Positions 43,968-53,116 of a stretch of 64,000 bases of DNA are shown in pieces. Source of the stretch: Fundidesulfovibrio agrisoli (GTDB lineage Bacteria; Desulfobacterota; Desulfovibrionia; Desulfovibrionales; Desulfovibrionaceae); contig NZ_JAKZKX010000014.1 of the NCBI RefSeq assembly GCF_022808715.1, forward strand, positions 1 through 64,000, in the 5' to 3' direction. The position numbers and the translations under genes are program-made. Numbering within the stretch: position 1 is the stretch's first letter; each line of letters starts with the position of its first letter. The notes below the pieces were generated by a model. That model worked only from the letters and a program-made list of their open reading frames with translations. It did no database searches and was not told the origin of the DNA.

Positions 43968-43996
43968 GAATTACTTCCCGGTGTCGTGGCTGTCAA
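43968..43996 (-). promoter_or_regulatory. Candidate promoter of the gspD-glycosylation operon
   Basis: On the minus strand a perfect TTGACA is followed by 17 bp and TAATTC, about 95 bp ahead of gspD. The -10 element is weak. The region just downstream is AT-rich (AGAATATTCG), so an alternative -10 there is possible. Confidence 0.35.
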
Positions 43997-44157
43997 CGGG
44001 AAAGTGGCTGCGGTGCTGCCGCCGTGAAGCGGGCGGGATGTTCTATTGAGGGGGTGATGCGTCGGCGGGGAATGCAGTCGTTATGCGTGGCGTCTGCGTT
44101 CGGGCGCACGCGGCGGCATATCAGATGCCGGCCGCGTGCGCCGGGAAAGCGGCAGGC

Positions 44158-45456
44158 CTATTGGAACTTGCCTGTTATGTTGTCCTTGATCCAGTGGGGG
44201 TCCCACCATTCGATGGGCTGCACCTCGATGCCCTGCAGGATGATGCCGAAGTGCAGATGGTCTCCCGCGGCCAGGCCCGTCGCGCCCGTGTTGCCCAGGA
44301 TGTCGCCCTTCTTCACCTCGTCGCCTTCCTTCACGCGAATCTGGCTCAGGTGCGAGTAGATGGTCTGCAGGCCCCAACCGTGGTCCAGCACCACGGCGTT
44401 GCCGTAGATGCCGAAGAACCCGGTGAACACCACCCGCCCGTTGTTGGCGGCGGGCACCTGGGCGTTCTCCAGGGAGGCCAGGTCCACGCCGAGGTGGGTC
44501 TCCTCGTCGATCTTCTGGTTCTTGTAGAAGTAGGAGCGGCCGTCGCCGAAGCCCGCCCTGGGCGCGGCGTTGGGCAGGCGCAGGAAGGCGCCGTCCCAGA
44601 GCATCTTGGGGGAGGTCTTGGAGGCGAACTCGAAGAGTTTGGCCACGTTCTCCTTGCGGACGTCCCGGTTGACCTTCACGTAGAGGGCCACGGGGTCCTT
44701 GATGTCGGGGTACATGGTCTCGAACTGGGGCATCTTGGCCTGCAGGAACTCGTCGCCCACGTTCAGGTTGTCGTGCTTGAACTTGGTGGCGCGGGCCTGG
44801 TACCGGAAGGAGATGCTGCGCTCGTTGCCGGCCGAATCCTCGGCGAAGAGGCGGGGCTGGAAGCGGGAGGGGTCCATGTTCCAGGGGAAGGCGAAGATGC
44901 AGGCGTAGTTGCCGGTATCGAGCTTGTAGCCGGGGAAGAACATGTCGCCGACCATGACGCCGGAGCGCTCCACGTCCTTGTTGACCTGGTAGACCACGCC
45001 GCAAGCGCCGCCCTGCTTGATGATGTGCGCCTGGGAGAGCACGTTGATCACCGGGGCGCGGTTGTCGAGGTTCATGGTCCTGCTGATGCGGGTGGTGTTG
45101 CCCGCGCCGAAATTGAACACGGACTTGTCCGCGACCACGACCACGATGTCGAACTGGCCTTCGCGCAGCCCGGCCTGCTCCAGGGTGAACTTCTCCTGGA
45201 TGGACTTGGGGGCCGGGTCGTAGGTCTTCTGGATGATGGTGGTTTCCTTCTGGCCTTGCAGAACGGAGACCTTCAGGGTGCGCACGCCGGAGCCTTCGTC
45301 GCCGGCGGTGACGGCGAACTCCCGTTTGCTGCCCGTGGCGGGCCTGTCCGGGGTGAGCTGCACCTCCGGGGCGGCCATGTCCCGCGTGAAGTAGTACGCG
45401 CCGACGCCGGCACCCGCGAGGATGATCAACAACAGAAATGATATGAACTTGCCCAT
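44158..45456 (-). CDS. M23 family peptidoglycan endopeptidase, membrane-anchored
   Basis: 432 residues. One N-terminal helix (about 4-24) anchors it in the inner membrane. A beta-rich middle region includes Ig-like stretches. The C-terminal LytM/M23 domain has the metal ligands in ETHLGVDLAS and in GDHLHFG, with the intervening YSHLSQIRVKEGDEVKKGD segment, so it is likely active. Such enzymes cut peptide cross-links in the cell wall. It lies upstream of gspD on the same strand, 283 bp away, and could open the wall for the secretin, though that is inference. Confidence 0.9.
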   Translation of the reverse strand: MGKFISFLLLIILAGAGVGAYYFTRDMAAPEVQLTPDRPATGSKREFAVTAGDEGSGVRTLKVSVLQGQKETTIIQKTYDPAPKSIQEKFTLEQAGLREGQFDIVVVVADKSVFNFGAGNTTRISRTMNLDNRAPVINVLSQAHIIKQGGACGVVYQVNKDVERSGVMVGDMFFPGYKLDTGNYACIFAFPWNMDPSRFQPRLFAEDSAGNERSISFRYQARATKFKHDNLNVGDEFLQAKMPQFETMYPDIKDPVALYVKVNRDVRKENVAKLFEFASKTSPKMLWDGAFLRLPNAAPRAGFGDGRSYFYKNQKIDEETHLGVDLASLENAQVPAANNGRVVFTGFFGIYGNAVVLDHGWGLQTIYSHLSQIRVKEGDEVKKGDILGNTGATGLAAGDHLHFGIILQGIEVQPIEWWDPHWIKDNITGKFQ

Positions 45457-45644
45457 AGCTGCCGATGTGGTTGGAGTGTTGCGCCGGGACCGCGGCGCGC
45501 TTCGACGCTGCCTTACCGTGGCCCGCCCGCAAGCACAAGGGCTGTGTTCCCTGGATGAAACGCTTCGTGTCCTATGGGGATCGCTGGACGTGCGGTGGCA
45601 AAACGGTTAATTCGCGCTGAAATCGCTGCTCCGGGGATTCCCAG

Positions 45645-46751
45645 GTGAAAATGAGACTGTCCGCACTGCTGTTGTTGTTCGTCGTCGTCTGCTCCGCATG
45701 CCAGAAAAAGGCCGAGCCTCCTCAGGCCAGGCCGGTGCCTGTGGGCGCGGTCAAGGCCCAAGTCAAGGACGCGCCCGTGGTGGTCAACGGCATCGGCCAC
45801 GTGGTGGCCATGCGCACCGTCACGGTGACACCGCAGGTCACGGGCCTGCTCAAGTCGGTCGACTTCAAGGAAGGGGCCATCGTCCGCGAGGGTGACCTGC
45901 TCGCCGTCATCGACCCCAAGCCCTTCGAGGCCAAGGTGGCCGAGGCCCTGGGCGCGCTCAAGCGCGACTGGGCCAAGGCGGACCAGGCCGGGCGGGACTA
46001 CCTGCGCTACAAGGACCTTGTGCAGAAGGAGGTCGTCAGCCGGGACGACTACGAGCAGAAGCGCACCGATTTCGAGTCCGGCTGGCAGCAGGTCCGCTCC
46101 GACCAGGGCGCGCTGGAGACCGCGCGCATCAACCTGGCCTACTGCCGCATCACCTCGCCCGTATCTGGCGCTGCCGGCTACCAGAACGTGAAGCCCGGCA
46201 ACATCGTCAGCGCCAACACCACGGCCATCGCCACCATCAACCAGGTGCAGCCCGTGCTGGTGCGCTTCTCCGTCAACGAGGCGGACCTGCCCCTGGTGCG
46301 CTCCTGGTTCGGCAAGGAGACCGTGCCCGTCACGGCCCGCGTCCCCAAGGAGGAGAACGACATCAAGGAGCGCGGCGTGCTCACGGCCATCGACAACGCG
46401 GTGGACGTGCAGACCGGCATGATAATGATCCAGGCCCAGTTCGAGAACAAGGAACTCGCGCTCTGGCCCGGCCAGTTCGTCAACATGCAGGCCGTGCTCA
46501 CCGTGGAGAAGGGCCGCACCGTGATCCCCTCCGACGCGGTGATGACCCGGCAGGACGGCTCCTTCGTGTTCGTGGTCTCGGACAAGTCCACCGCGGAGCT
46601 GCGCAAGGTGACCACCGGCAGGATGGTCGGGCGCAGGGAGGTCGTGATCCTCGAGGGCGTGGCACCGGGCGAGACCATCATCTCCGACGGCGTGATCCGG
46701 GTGGCCCCGGGCGGGGCCGTCACCGTCCAGGGAGCCGGAGCCCAGCAATGA
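45645..46751 (+). CDS. RND efflux periplasmic adaptor lipoprotein
   Basis: 368 residues from a GTG at 45645; an ATG two codons later (45651) has AGGTGA just ahead and may be the true start. A lipoprotein signal ends at VVCSAC, so Cys is the lipid attachment site. The body has the usual adaptor order: split biotinyl-lipoyl domain (VVAMRTVTVTPQVTGLLKSVDFKEGAIVREGD and ITSPVSGAAGYQNVKPGN), an alpha hairpin between them, and beta-barrel/membrane-proximal domains. It links the inner-membrane pump to an outer-membrane TolC channel, which is not encoded here. It overlaps the pump gene by 4 bp (ATGA). Confidence 0.93.
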   Translation: MKMRLSALLLLFVVVCSACQKKAEPPQARPVPVGAVKAQVKDAPVVVNGIGHVVAMRTVTVTPQVTGLLKSVDFKEGAIVREGDLLAVIDPKPFEAKVAEALGALKRDWAKADQAGRDYLRYKDLVQKEVVSRDDYEQKRTDFESGWQQVRSDQGALETARINLAYCRITSPVSGAAGYQNVKPGNIVSANTTAIATINQVQPVLVRFSVNEADLPLVRSWFGKETVPVTARVPKEENDIKERGVLTAIDNAVDVQTGMIMIQAQFENKELALWPGQFVNMQAVLTVEKGRTVIPSDAVMTRQDGSFVFVVSDKSTAELRKVTTGRMVGRREVVILEGVAPGETIISDGVIRVAPGGAVTVQGAGAQQ

Positions 46752-49700
46752 CCGACATCTTCATAAAGCGCCCCATCGCCACGGCGCTCATCACCTTCGG
46801 CCTGCTGTTCCTGGGCCTCACAGCCTACGATGCGCTGCCCGTCTCCGAGATGCCGGCCATCGACTTCCCCACCATCCAGGTGGTGGCCAGCCTGCCCGGC
46901 GCGGACCCCGAGACCATGGCCTCATCCGTGGCCACCCCCCTGGAGAAGCAGTTCGCCACCATCGCGGGCATCACCTCCATGAACTCGGTGAACACCCTGG
47001 GGCAGACCACCATCATTTTGCAGTTCGAGCTCAACCGGAACATCGACGGCGCGGGCTCGGACGTGCAGACCGCCATCTCGGCGGCCAGCGGCTACCTGCC
47101 CTCCAACCTGCCCAACCCGCCCACCTACCAGAAGGTCAACCCGGCGGACACGCCCATCCTCTACATCGGCATGCGCTCCTCCACGCTGCCGCTGTACAAG
47201 CTCACGGACTACGCCAAGACCTTCGTTTCCCAGCGAATCTCCATGATCTCCGGCGTGGCCCAGGTGGCCATCTACGGCGACCAGACCTACTCCCCGCGCA
47301 TCCGGGTGGACCCCGACAAGCTGGCCGCCTACAACCTCTCCATCAACCAGGTGGCGGACGCCTTCGTGTCGGAGAACGTGAACCTGCCCACGGGCTCGCT
47401 CTACGGCCAGGTGAAGCTCTTCACCATCAAGGCCAAGGGCATGCTCATGAACGCCCGGCAGTACATCAACCAGGTCATCGCCTGGAGGGGCGAGAAGCCC
47501 ATCCGCCTTTCCGACGTGGGCACCGCGGTGGACTCCACCATCAACGACAAGAACGCCTCCTACCACAACACCACGCCCTCGCTGACCATCGCCGTGCGCC
47601 GCCAGCCCGGCACCAACACCATCCGCGTGGTGGACGACATCAAGGCCCTGCTGCCCGCCATCAAGGCCACGCTGCCCCAGTCCGTGGAGTTCGAGGTCAT
47701 GTACGACCGCTCGGACACCATCCGCGAGTCCGTGCAGGACGTGAAGTTCACCATGGCCCTGTCCATCGCCCTGGTGGTCGTGGTGGTGTTCCTGTTCCTC
47801 AAGAACGCACGCGCCACTGTCATCTCCAGCCTGGCCATCCCGGCGGCCATCATCGGCACGTTCGCGGTCATGAAGCAGATGGGCTTCTCCCTGGACAACC
47901 TCTCGCTCATGGCGCTCACCCTGGCGGTGGGCTTCATCGTGGACGACGCCATCGTCATGCTCGAGAACATCGTGCGCCACATGGAGATGGGCAAGCCGCC
48001 CATGCAGGCCGCCCTGGACGGCGCGCGCCAGATCGGCTTCACCATCGTGTCCATGACGCTCTCCCTGGCGGTGGTGTTCATCCCGATCATGTTCATGGCG
48101 GGCATCCTGGGCCGCATCCTCAACGAGCTGGCGGTGACCATCACCATCGCCATCATCGTCTCGGGCTTCGTCACGCTCTCCTTCACGCCCATGCTCTGCA
48201 GCCAGTTCCTGCGCCAGGGCACGGTGGGCCACTCCGGCAGGATCTTCTCGGCCATGGAGCGCGGGTACGAGGTCTCCCTGCGCTTCGTGCTGCGCCACCG
48301 CTTCGCCACGCTCATGGCAAGCTTCGGCATCCTGGCGCTCACGGGCTGGACGTTCACCAAGGTGCCCACGGGCTTCATCCCCACCACGGACGCGGGCTTC
48401 ATCTACGGCTACGCCATGGCCGAGCAGAGCGCCTCCTTCGAGTCCATGAAGGAGCGCATCCTGCGCGTGGCGGAGATCGTCTCCGCCGACGAGAACGTGC
48501 GCAAGATGGTGGGCATCGTGGGCGTGGGCGGCCCCAACACCTCCATGAACAACGCGGCCTTCTTCACGCTGGTCAAGCCCGCGCACGAGCGCAAGGAGGA
48601 CATCAACGGCGTGCTGAACACCCTGCGCGCCAAGCTCTCCTCCATCAAGGACCTGCGGCTGTTCATGTTCAACCCGCCCGCCATCCAGATCGGCGGGCGC
48701 TCCACGCGCGCGCTCTACCAGTTCACGCTGCTCTCCCCCGAGGTGGACAAGCTCTACGCCACGGCCCGCCAGCTCGAGGACAAGATGCGCGCGCTGCCGG
48801 AACTGCGCGACGTCAACTCCGACATGCAGATAGACGGCCCCCAGGTGATGCTGCGCATCGACCGCGACAAGGCCGCCAGCTACGGCATCTCGGCCAAGGC
48901 CATCGAGACGGCGCTGTGGTCGGCCTACGGCGCGCGCCAGATATCGAACATCTACGCCACCACGGACACCTACCGCGTGGTCATCGAGGTGGACCCCGAG
49001 TTCCAGCGCGACCCGGGCCTGCTCTCCAAGCTCTACGTGCAGCCCGACCTGGAGAACAACAAGGACAAGAACAAGGACAAGCTCGTCCCGCTGGCCAACC
49101 TGGTGGCCTTGGAGGAAGGCGTCGGGCCCATCACGGTGAACCACACCGGCCAGCTGACCTCGGTGACCATCTCCTTCAACACGGCCGAGGGCTACTCCCT
49201 GGGCCAGGCGGTGAACGCCATCACCGAGCTGGCCGACAAGGAGCTCCCGGGCGACATCAGCCGCACCTTCGAGGGCCAGGCCACGGCGTTCAAGCAGTCG
49301 GCGGCCAGCGTGCCCTTCCTGCTGCTCTTGGCCGTGGTGGTCATCTACATCATCCTGGGCGTGCTCTATGAGAGCTTCGTGCACCCCATCACCATCCTCT
49401 CGGGCCTGCCCTCGGCGGCCCTGGGCGGCCTGGTGGCGCTGATCGTCTTCGGGCGCGAACTGGACCTCTACGGCTTCGTGGGCATCATCATGCTGATCGG
49501 CATCGTGAAGAAGAACGCCATCATGGTCATCGACTTCGCCATCGAGGCCGAAAAGCATGGCAAGTCCCCCACGGATGCCGTGTTCGAGGGCTGCCTCACC
49601 CGTTTCCGGCCCATCATGATGACCACCGTTGCCGCCATCGCGGGCATCATGCCCATCGCCATGGCCTACGGCGCGGGCGGGCAGGCCCGCCAGCCCCTGG

Positions 49701-49834
49701 GCCTCTCGGTGGCGGGCGGCCTGGCCATCTCCCAGGTGGTGACGCTCTACCTGACCCCGGTGTTCTACACCTACCTCGACCAGTTGCAGAACTGGCTCAA
49801 ACGCAAGAAGGGTGGGGAGGAGGAAGCCGCATGA
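46748..49834 (+). CDS. RND multidrug efflux pump (MdtB/MdtC-like inner-membrane subunit)
   Basis: 1028 residues with 12 membrane helices and two large periplasmic loops, the usual AcrB/MdtB size. It opens FIKRPIATALITFGLLFLG. Helix 4 has LALTLAVGFIVDDAIVMLENI, whose two Asp residues carry the proton relay; helix 10 is GIIMLIGIVKKNAIMVIDFA with the conserved Lys. VPTGFIPTTDAGFIYG begins the second half. The HAE1 family exports drugs, bile-like or organic compounds as a trimer. Substrate cannot be told. It overlaps the adaptor and the following gene by 4 bp each. Confidence 0.95.
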   Translation: MTDIFIKRPIATALITFGLLFLGLTAYDALPVSEMPAIDFPTIQVVASLPGADPETMASSVATPLEKQFATIAGITSMNSVNTLGQTTIILQFELNRNIDGAGSDVQTAISAASGYLPSNLPNPPTYQKVNPADTPILYIGMRSSTLPLYKLTDYAKTFVSQRISMISGVAQVAIYGDQTYSPRIRVDPDKLAAYNLSINQVADAFVSENVNLPTGSLYGQVKLFTIKAKGMLMNARQYINQVIAWRGEKPIRLSDVGTAVDSTINDKNASYHNTTPSLTIAVRRQPGTNTIRVVDDIKALLPAIKATLPQSVEFEVMYDRSDTIRESVQDVKFTMALSIALVVVVVFLFLKNARATVISSLAIPAAIIGTFAVMKQMGFSLDNLSLMALTLAVGFIVDDAIVMLENIVRHMEMGKPPMQAALDGARQIGFTIVSMTLSLAVVFIPIMFMAGILGRILNELAVTITIAIIVSGFVTLSFTPMLCSQFLRQGTVGHSGRIFSAMERGYEVSLRFVLRHRFATLMASFGILALTGWTFTKVPTGFIPTTDAGFIYGYAMAEQSASFESMKERILRVAEIVSADENVRKMVGIVGVGGPNTSMNNAAFFTLVKPAHERKEDINGVLNTLRAKLSSIKDLRLFMFNPPAIQIGGRSTRALYQFTLLSPEVDKLYATARQLEDKMRALPELRDVNSDMQIDGPQVMLRIDRDKAASYGISAKAIETALWSAYGARQISNIYATTDTYRVVIEVDPEFQRDPGLLSKLYVQPDLENNKDKNKDKLVPLANLVALEEGVGPITVNHTGQLTSVTISFNTAEGYSLGQAVNAITELADKELPGDISRTFEGQATAFKQSAASVPFLLLLAVVVIYIILGVLYESFVHPITILSGLPSAALGGLVALIVFGRELDLYGFVGIIMLIGIVKKNAIMVIDFAIEAEKHGKSPTDAVFEGCLTRFRPIMMTTVAAIAGIMPIAMAYGAGGQARQPLGLSVAGGLAISQVVTLYLTPVFYTYLDQLQNWLKRKKGGEEEAA

Positions 49835-50733
49835 CGACCGCCGACGCCGAGCGCACCGCCGAGTTGCTTCCGTTCACGCCTCTGGCGAGGACCGTGGCCG
49901 GGGTTTTGGCCGCCAAGGCCGCCGGTCGGGTGACCGCGCCGGAGCGGCTGCACATGCCTTTGCCCGGCGCGGGCGTGCTGCTGGCCATGCCCGCCTCCGA
50001 CGGGGAGATGGCCGTGACCAAGCTGGTCACCCTGCACCCGGGCAACGCCGACAAGGGCCTGCCGCTGCTGCACGGCGAGGTGGTGGCCATGTGCGCCAGG
50101 ACGGGCCGCCGCCTGGGCATGCTCGACGGCCCCGAGGCCACGGCCCGGCGCACCGCCGCCGCAACGCTGCTGGCGGCCACGCGCCTGGCCCCTCATCCGG
50201 GCGGGGAACTGCTGGTGCTGGGCGCTGGCGTGCAGGCCATGGCCCACGCCCTGGCCTTCGCTGAAGGGCTCGGCGTGGAGCGGGTGCACGTCTGCTCCCT
50301 GCGTTTGAGCAGGGCCGAGGCCATGGCGGACAGGCTCTCGGAGCTGGGAATCCCGGCCACGGCCGTGGCCAGCGCGGAGGAGGCCGCCGCCCGCGCCTCG
50401 CTGATCGTGGCCGCCACCACCAGCCCCACCCCGGTGGTGCCGGAAAACGTCCGGGAGGACGCCTTCATCGCCGCAGTGGGCTCCTTCCATGCCGACAGGG
50501 CCGAAGTGCCCGCCGCGTTGGTTCGTCGCTGCCGCCTGTTCGTGGACGACCTGGACGCCGCCCGCACCGAAGCCGGGGACCTGATCCTGGCCGGGGCGGA
50601 TTGGAAGGACGTCACCCCCCTGGAGGCCGTGACCGAACGCCTGGAGCTGACCGGCCCGGTGTTCTACAAGAGCGTGGGGCATGCCTCCCTGGACCTCGCC
50701 GCCGCGCGCCTGGCCTTCGGGCATTTGCTGTAG
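49831..50733 (+). CDS. Ornithine cyclodeaminase/mu-crystallin family enzyme
   Basis: 300 residues. A Rossmann fold at the centre carries LLVLGAGVQAMAHALAFAEGL for NAD(P), after the substrate-side segment MAVTKLVTLHPGNADKGLPLLHGEVVAM, where the Lys is conserved in the family. Members are ornithine cyclodeaminases, alanine dehydrogenases, pyrroline-2-carboxylate or ketimine reductases, so the exact reaction is open. Its start overlaps the pump stop by 4 bp, so a small amino acid enzyme is unexpectedly co-translated with an efflux system. A possible link is metabolite export, but nothing proves it. Confidence 0.85.
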   Translation: MTTADAERTAELLPFTPLARTVAGVLAAKAAGRVTAPERLHMPLPGAGVLLAMPASDGEMAVTKLVTLHPGNADKGLPLLHGEVVAMCARTGRRLGMLDGPEATARRTAAATLLAATRLAPHPGGELLVLGAGVQAMAHALAFAEGLGVERVHVCSLRLSRAEAMADRLSELGIPATAVASAEEAAARASLIVAATTSPTPVVPENVREDAFIAAVGSFHADRAEVPAALVRRCRLFVDDLDAARTEAGDLILAGADWKDVTPLEAVTERLELTGPVFYKSVGHASLDLAAARLAFGHLL

Positions 50734-50756
50734 TGCGGCGGGTTGTCCGACCGTAT

Positions 50757-50785
50757 TTGACAATCCTTCCCGCTGCCCCTAGGGT
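50757..50785 (+). promoter_or_regulatory. Candidate sigma-70 promoter upstream of ettA
   Basis: A perfect TTGACA, a 17-bp spacer and TAGGGT. A transcript from here would cross the hairpin repeats before reaching ettA, about 340 bp downstream. Confidence 0.4.
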
Positions 50786-50888
50786 AACCCGCTCGACGCG
50801 CCCGGGCCTCGGCGCGTAACACCTCGCACGTTTGGACTAAATCCGTTCGGACGCCCTGAGCGTTCCCGGACGGGACGCGAAGCCGGAG

Positions 50889-51002
50889 GGGATTCCAAAG
50901 GGCGAAGCCCTTTGGCCGCCGGAGGCGTTTTCCATCCCCGAAGTGCATGCCAAAAGGAGGCCTCCGGCGGCCAAAGGGAGTTCCTCCCTTTGGAATCCCT
51001 TA
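50889..51002. repeat. Inverted pair of GC-rich intergenic hairpin repeats
   Basis: Left copy 50889-50932: GGGATTCCAAAGGGC, loop, GCCCTTTGGCCGCCGGAGG. Right copy 50953-51002: the same unit in reverse orientation, with CCAAAGGGAG and CTCCCTTTGG arms. Each forms its own hairpin (50895-50915; 50971-50993), and the two copies can also pair with each other. Related copies lie at 1-16, 1505-1547 and 15293-15345. Confidence 0.75.
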
Positions 51003-51129
51003 TAGGTCTGTGTGGCCGGCGGATGCGGCTCAACTGCGCTGCCCCCGGTGCCGAATGTTTATTTTGAAGCAACAAACCCGGCTCACATCCGGAACCATCA
51101 CATGATGAAGAACATCAGTAGGAGCTTCC

Positions 51130-52815
51130 ATGGCTGACGAACCGAACAAGATCATCTACTCGATGATCAAGGTTTCCAAGTTCCACGACAAGAAACCCAT
51201 CCTGCAGAACATCTCGCTGTCCTACTTCTACGGCGCGAAGATCGGCGTGCTGGGCATGAACGGCTCGGGCAAGTCCACGCTGCTGAAGATCCTGGCCGGC
51301 GTGGACAAGGACTTCCAGGGCGAGACGGTGCTGGCCCCCGGCTACACCATCGGCTACCTGGAGCAGGAGCCCATGCTGGACGAGACCAAGACCGTGCGCG
51401 AGATCGTGGAGGAGGGCGTGGCCGAGACCATGGCCCTGGTCCGCGAGTTCGAGGAGATCAACGCCAAGTTCGCCGAGCCCATGGACGACGACGCCATGGA
51501 CAAGCTCATCGAACGCCAGGGCGCGGTGCAGGAGAAGCTCGACGCCGCGGACGCCTGGGACATCGACTCCCGCCTGGACATGGCCATGGACGCCCTGCGC
51601 TGCCCCCCGCCCGACACCCCGGTGAAGGTCATCTCCGGCGGCGAGAAGCGCCGCGTGGCCTTGTGCCGCCTGCTGCTCAAGAAGCCCGACATCCTGCTGC
51701 TGGACGAACCCACCAACCACCTGGACGCCGAGACCGTGGCCTGGCTGGAGCACCACCTGCACACCTACCCGGGCACCATCATCGCCGTCACCCACGACCG
51801 CTACTTCCTGGACAACGTGGCGGGCTGGATCCTGGAGCTGGACCGCGGCCGGGGCATCCCCTGGAAGGGCAACTACTCCTCTTGGCTGGAGCAGAAGCAG
51901 GAGCGCCTCAAGAACGAGGAAAAAGCCGAGGACGAGCGCCGCAAGACCCTGGAGCGCGAGCTCGACTGGATCAGGATGAACCCCAAGGGCCGCCACGCCA
52001 AGAGCAAGGCCCGAATCAGCGCCTACGAGTCCCTGGCCGCGCAGGACTCCGACAAGGTCGCCAAGGATCTCGAAATCTACATCCCCGCCGGGCCGCGCCT
52101 GGGCAACAAGGTCATCGAGGCCTCCCACGTGTGCAAGGCCTTCGGCGACAACATGCTCGTGGACGACCTGGATTTCATCATCCCCCCCGGCGCCATCGTG
52201 GGCATCATCGGCCCCAACGGCGCGGGCAAGTCCACCCTGTTCCGCATGATAACCGGGAAGGAAAAGCCCGACTGCGGCGAGCTGGTGCTGGGCGATACGG
52301 TGGTCATGGCCCACGTGGACCAGTCCCGCGAGGCCCTCAAGGACGACATGACCGTCTACGACGCCATCAGCGAAGGGCAGGAGACCGTGATGCTCGGCAG
52401 GCGCGAGGTCAACGCGCGGGCCTACGTGGCGCGCTTCGGCATGACCGGCCCGGACCAGCAGAAGAAGGTCAGCCTGCTCTCCGGCGGCGAGCGCAACCGC
52501 GTGTTCCTGGCGCGCATGCTCAAGAGCGGGGCCAACGTGCTCCTGCTCGACGAACCCACCAACGACCTGGACGTGAACACCATGCGCGCCCTGGAGGACG
52601 CCCTGGTGAACTTCGCGGGCTGCGCCCTGGTCATCAGCCACGACAGGTGGTTCCTGGACCGCGTGGCCACGCACATCCTGGCCTTCGAGGGCGACAGCAA
52701 GGCCGTCTGGTTCGACGGCAACTACTCCGAGTACGAGGCGGACCGCAAAGCCCGCCTGGGCAAGGAGGCCGACCAGCCCCACCGCATCAAGTACAGGAAG
52801 TTCGCCCGGGCCTAG
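51130..52815 (+). CDS. ettA: Energy-dependent translational throttle protein EttA (ABC-F)
   Basis: 561 residues, two ABC ATPase domains with no membrane part. Walker A motifs are GMNGSGKST and GPNGAGKST, signatures are SGGEKRRVAL and SGGERNRVFL, and Walker B motifs are LLLDEPTNHLDAET and LLLDEPTNDLDVNT. The charged linker between the domains includes KQERLKNEEKAEDERRKTLERE, and the arm region of the first domain matches the EttA type. ABC-F proteins bind the ribosomal E site and tune translation to energy status. The length is normal. A terminator follows directly. Confidence 0.95.
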   Translation: MADEPNKIIYSMIKVSKFHDKKPILQNISLSYFYGAKIGVLGMNGSGKSTLLKILAGVDKDFQGETVLAPGYTIGYLEQEPMLDETKTVREIVEEGVAETMALVREFEEINAKFAEPMDDDAMDKLIERQGAVQEKLDAADAWDIDSRLDMAMDALRCPPPDTPVKVISGGEKRRVALCRLLLKKPDILLLDEPTNHLDAETVAWLEHHLHTYPGTIIAVTHDRYFLDNVAGWILELDRGRGIPWKGNYSSWLEQKQERLKNEEKAEDERRKTLERELDWIRMNPKGRHAKSKARISAYESLAAQDSDKVAKDLEIYIPAGPRLGNKVIEASHVCKAFGDNMLVDDLDFIIPPGAIVGIIGPNGAGKSTLFRMITGKEKPDCGELVLGDTVVMAHVDQSREALKDDMTVYDAISEGQETVMLGRREVNARAYVARFGMTGPDQQKKVSLLSGGERNRVFLARMLKSGANVLLLDEPTNDLDVNTMRALEDALVNFAGCALVISHDRWFLDRVATHILAFEGDSKAVWFDGNYSEYEADRKARLGKEADQPHRIKYRKFARA

Positions 52816-52841
52816 CGCGGGCGAATCATTGGCATATGAAA

Positions 52842-52880
52842 AGGCCCCCGGCCGCCAGTGTGGCGGCCGGGGGCTTATTT
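52842..52880 (+). terminator. Intrinsic terminator of ettA
   Basis: Stem GCCCCCGGCCGCCA with its exact complement, three-base loop, then TTATTT. It marks the left edge of the AT-rich island. Confidence 0.92.
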
Positions 52881-52908
52881 CATGAATAGTTTTCACCCCT
52901 ATCATGTC

Positions 52909-53010
52909 ATGTGCTTCCCTCTTCAGGAAAAGAGCCACGAAAATTCTTTGGTGGAGCAGCTTGGCTTAAAGTTCGTGGCTAGACACAATGGCGTTTGGTG
53001 CGTATTATAA
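52909..53010 (+). CDS. Possible 33-residue peptide or gene remnant
   Basis: An ATG-started frame of 33 codons reading MCFPLQEKSH, then LVEQLGLKFVARHNGVW, then CVL and a TAA stop. Its balanced composition and the lack of GC-driven residues are like the neighbouring TIR-like gene. It has no clear ribosome binding site. It could be a small gene, the tail of a lost gene from the same acquisition, or chance. Confidence 0.2.
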   Translation: MCFPLQEKSHENSLVEQLGLKFVARHNGVWCVL

Positions 53011-53116
53011 AAGATCTTATATATCGCCCGACAGGAGTCAGTAGGCTGCGGTATCAGGCTGAGATTAAGGGCATCAAAGAAAGTAAAGATGAGCCTAGCT
53101 ATAGCGAAGAGGGACT

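Larger units (their letters stand above)
50734..51129. other. 396-bp intergenic region with promoter and inverted repeats
   Basis: No gene is visible. It holds a candidate promoter at 50757-50785, an inverted pair of GC-rich hairpin repeats at 50889-51002, and the ettA leader ending in AGGAGC before the ATG at 51130. Confidence 0.6.

Noticed and set aside
46922..49558. A minus-strand open frame of about 880 codons opposite the RND pump
   Set aside because: It is the antisense shadow of a well-supported pump gene, with His/Gly/Asp-biased composition and no motif.
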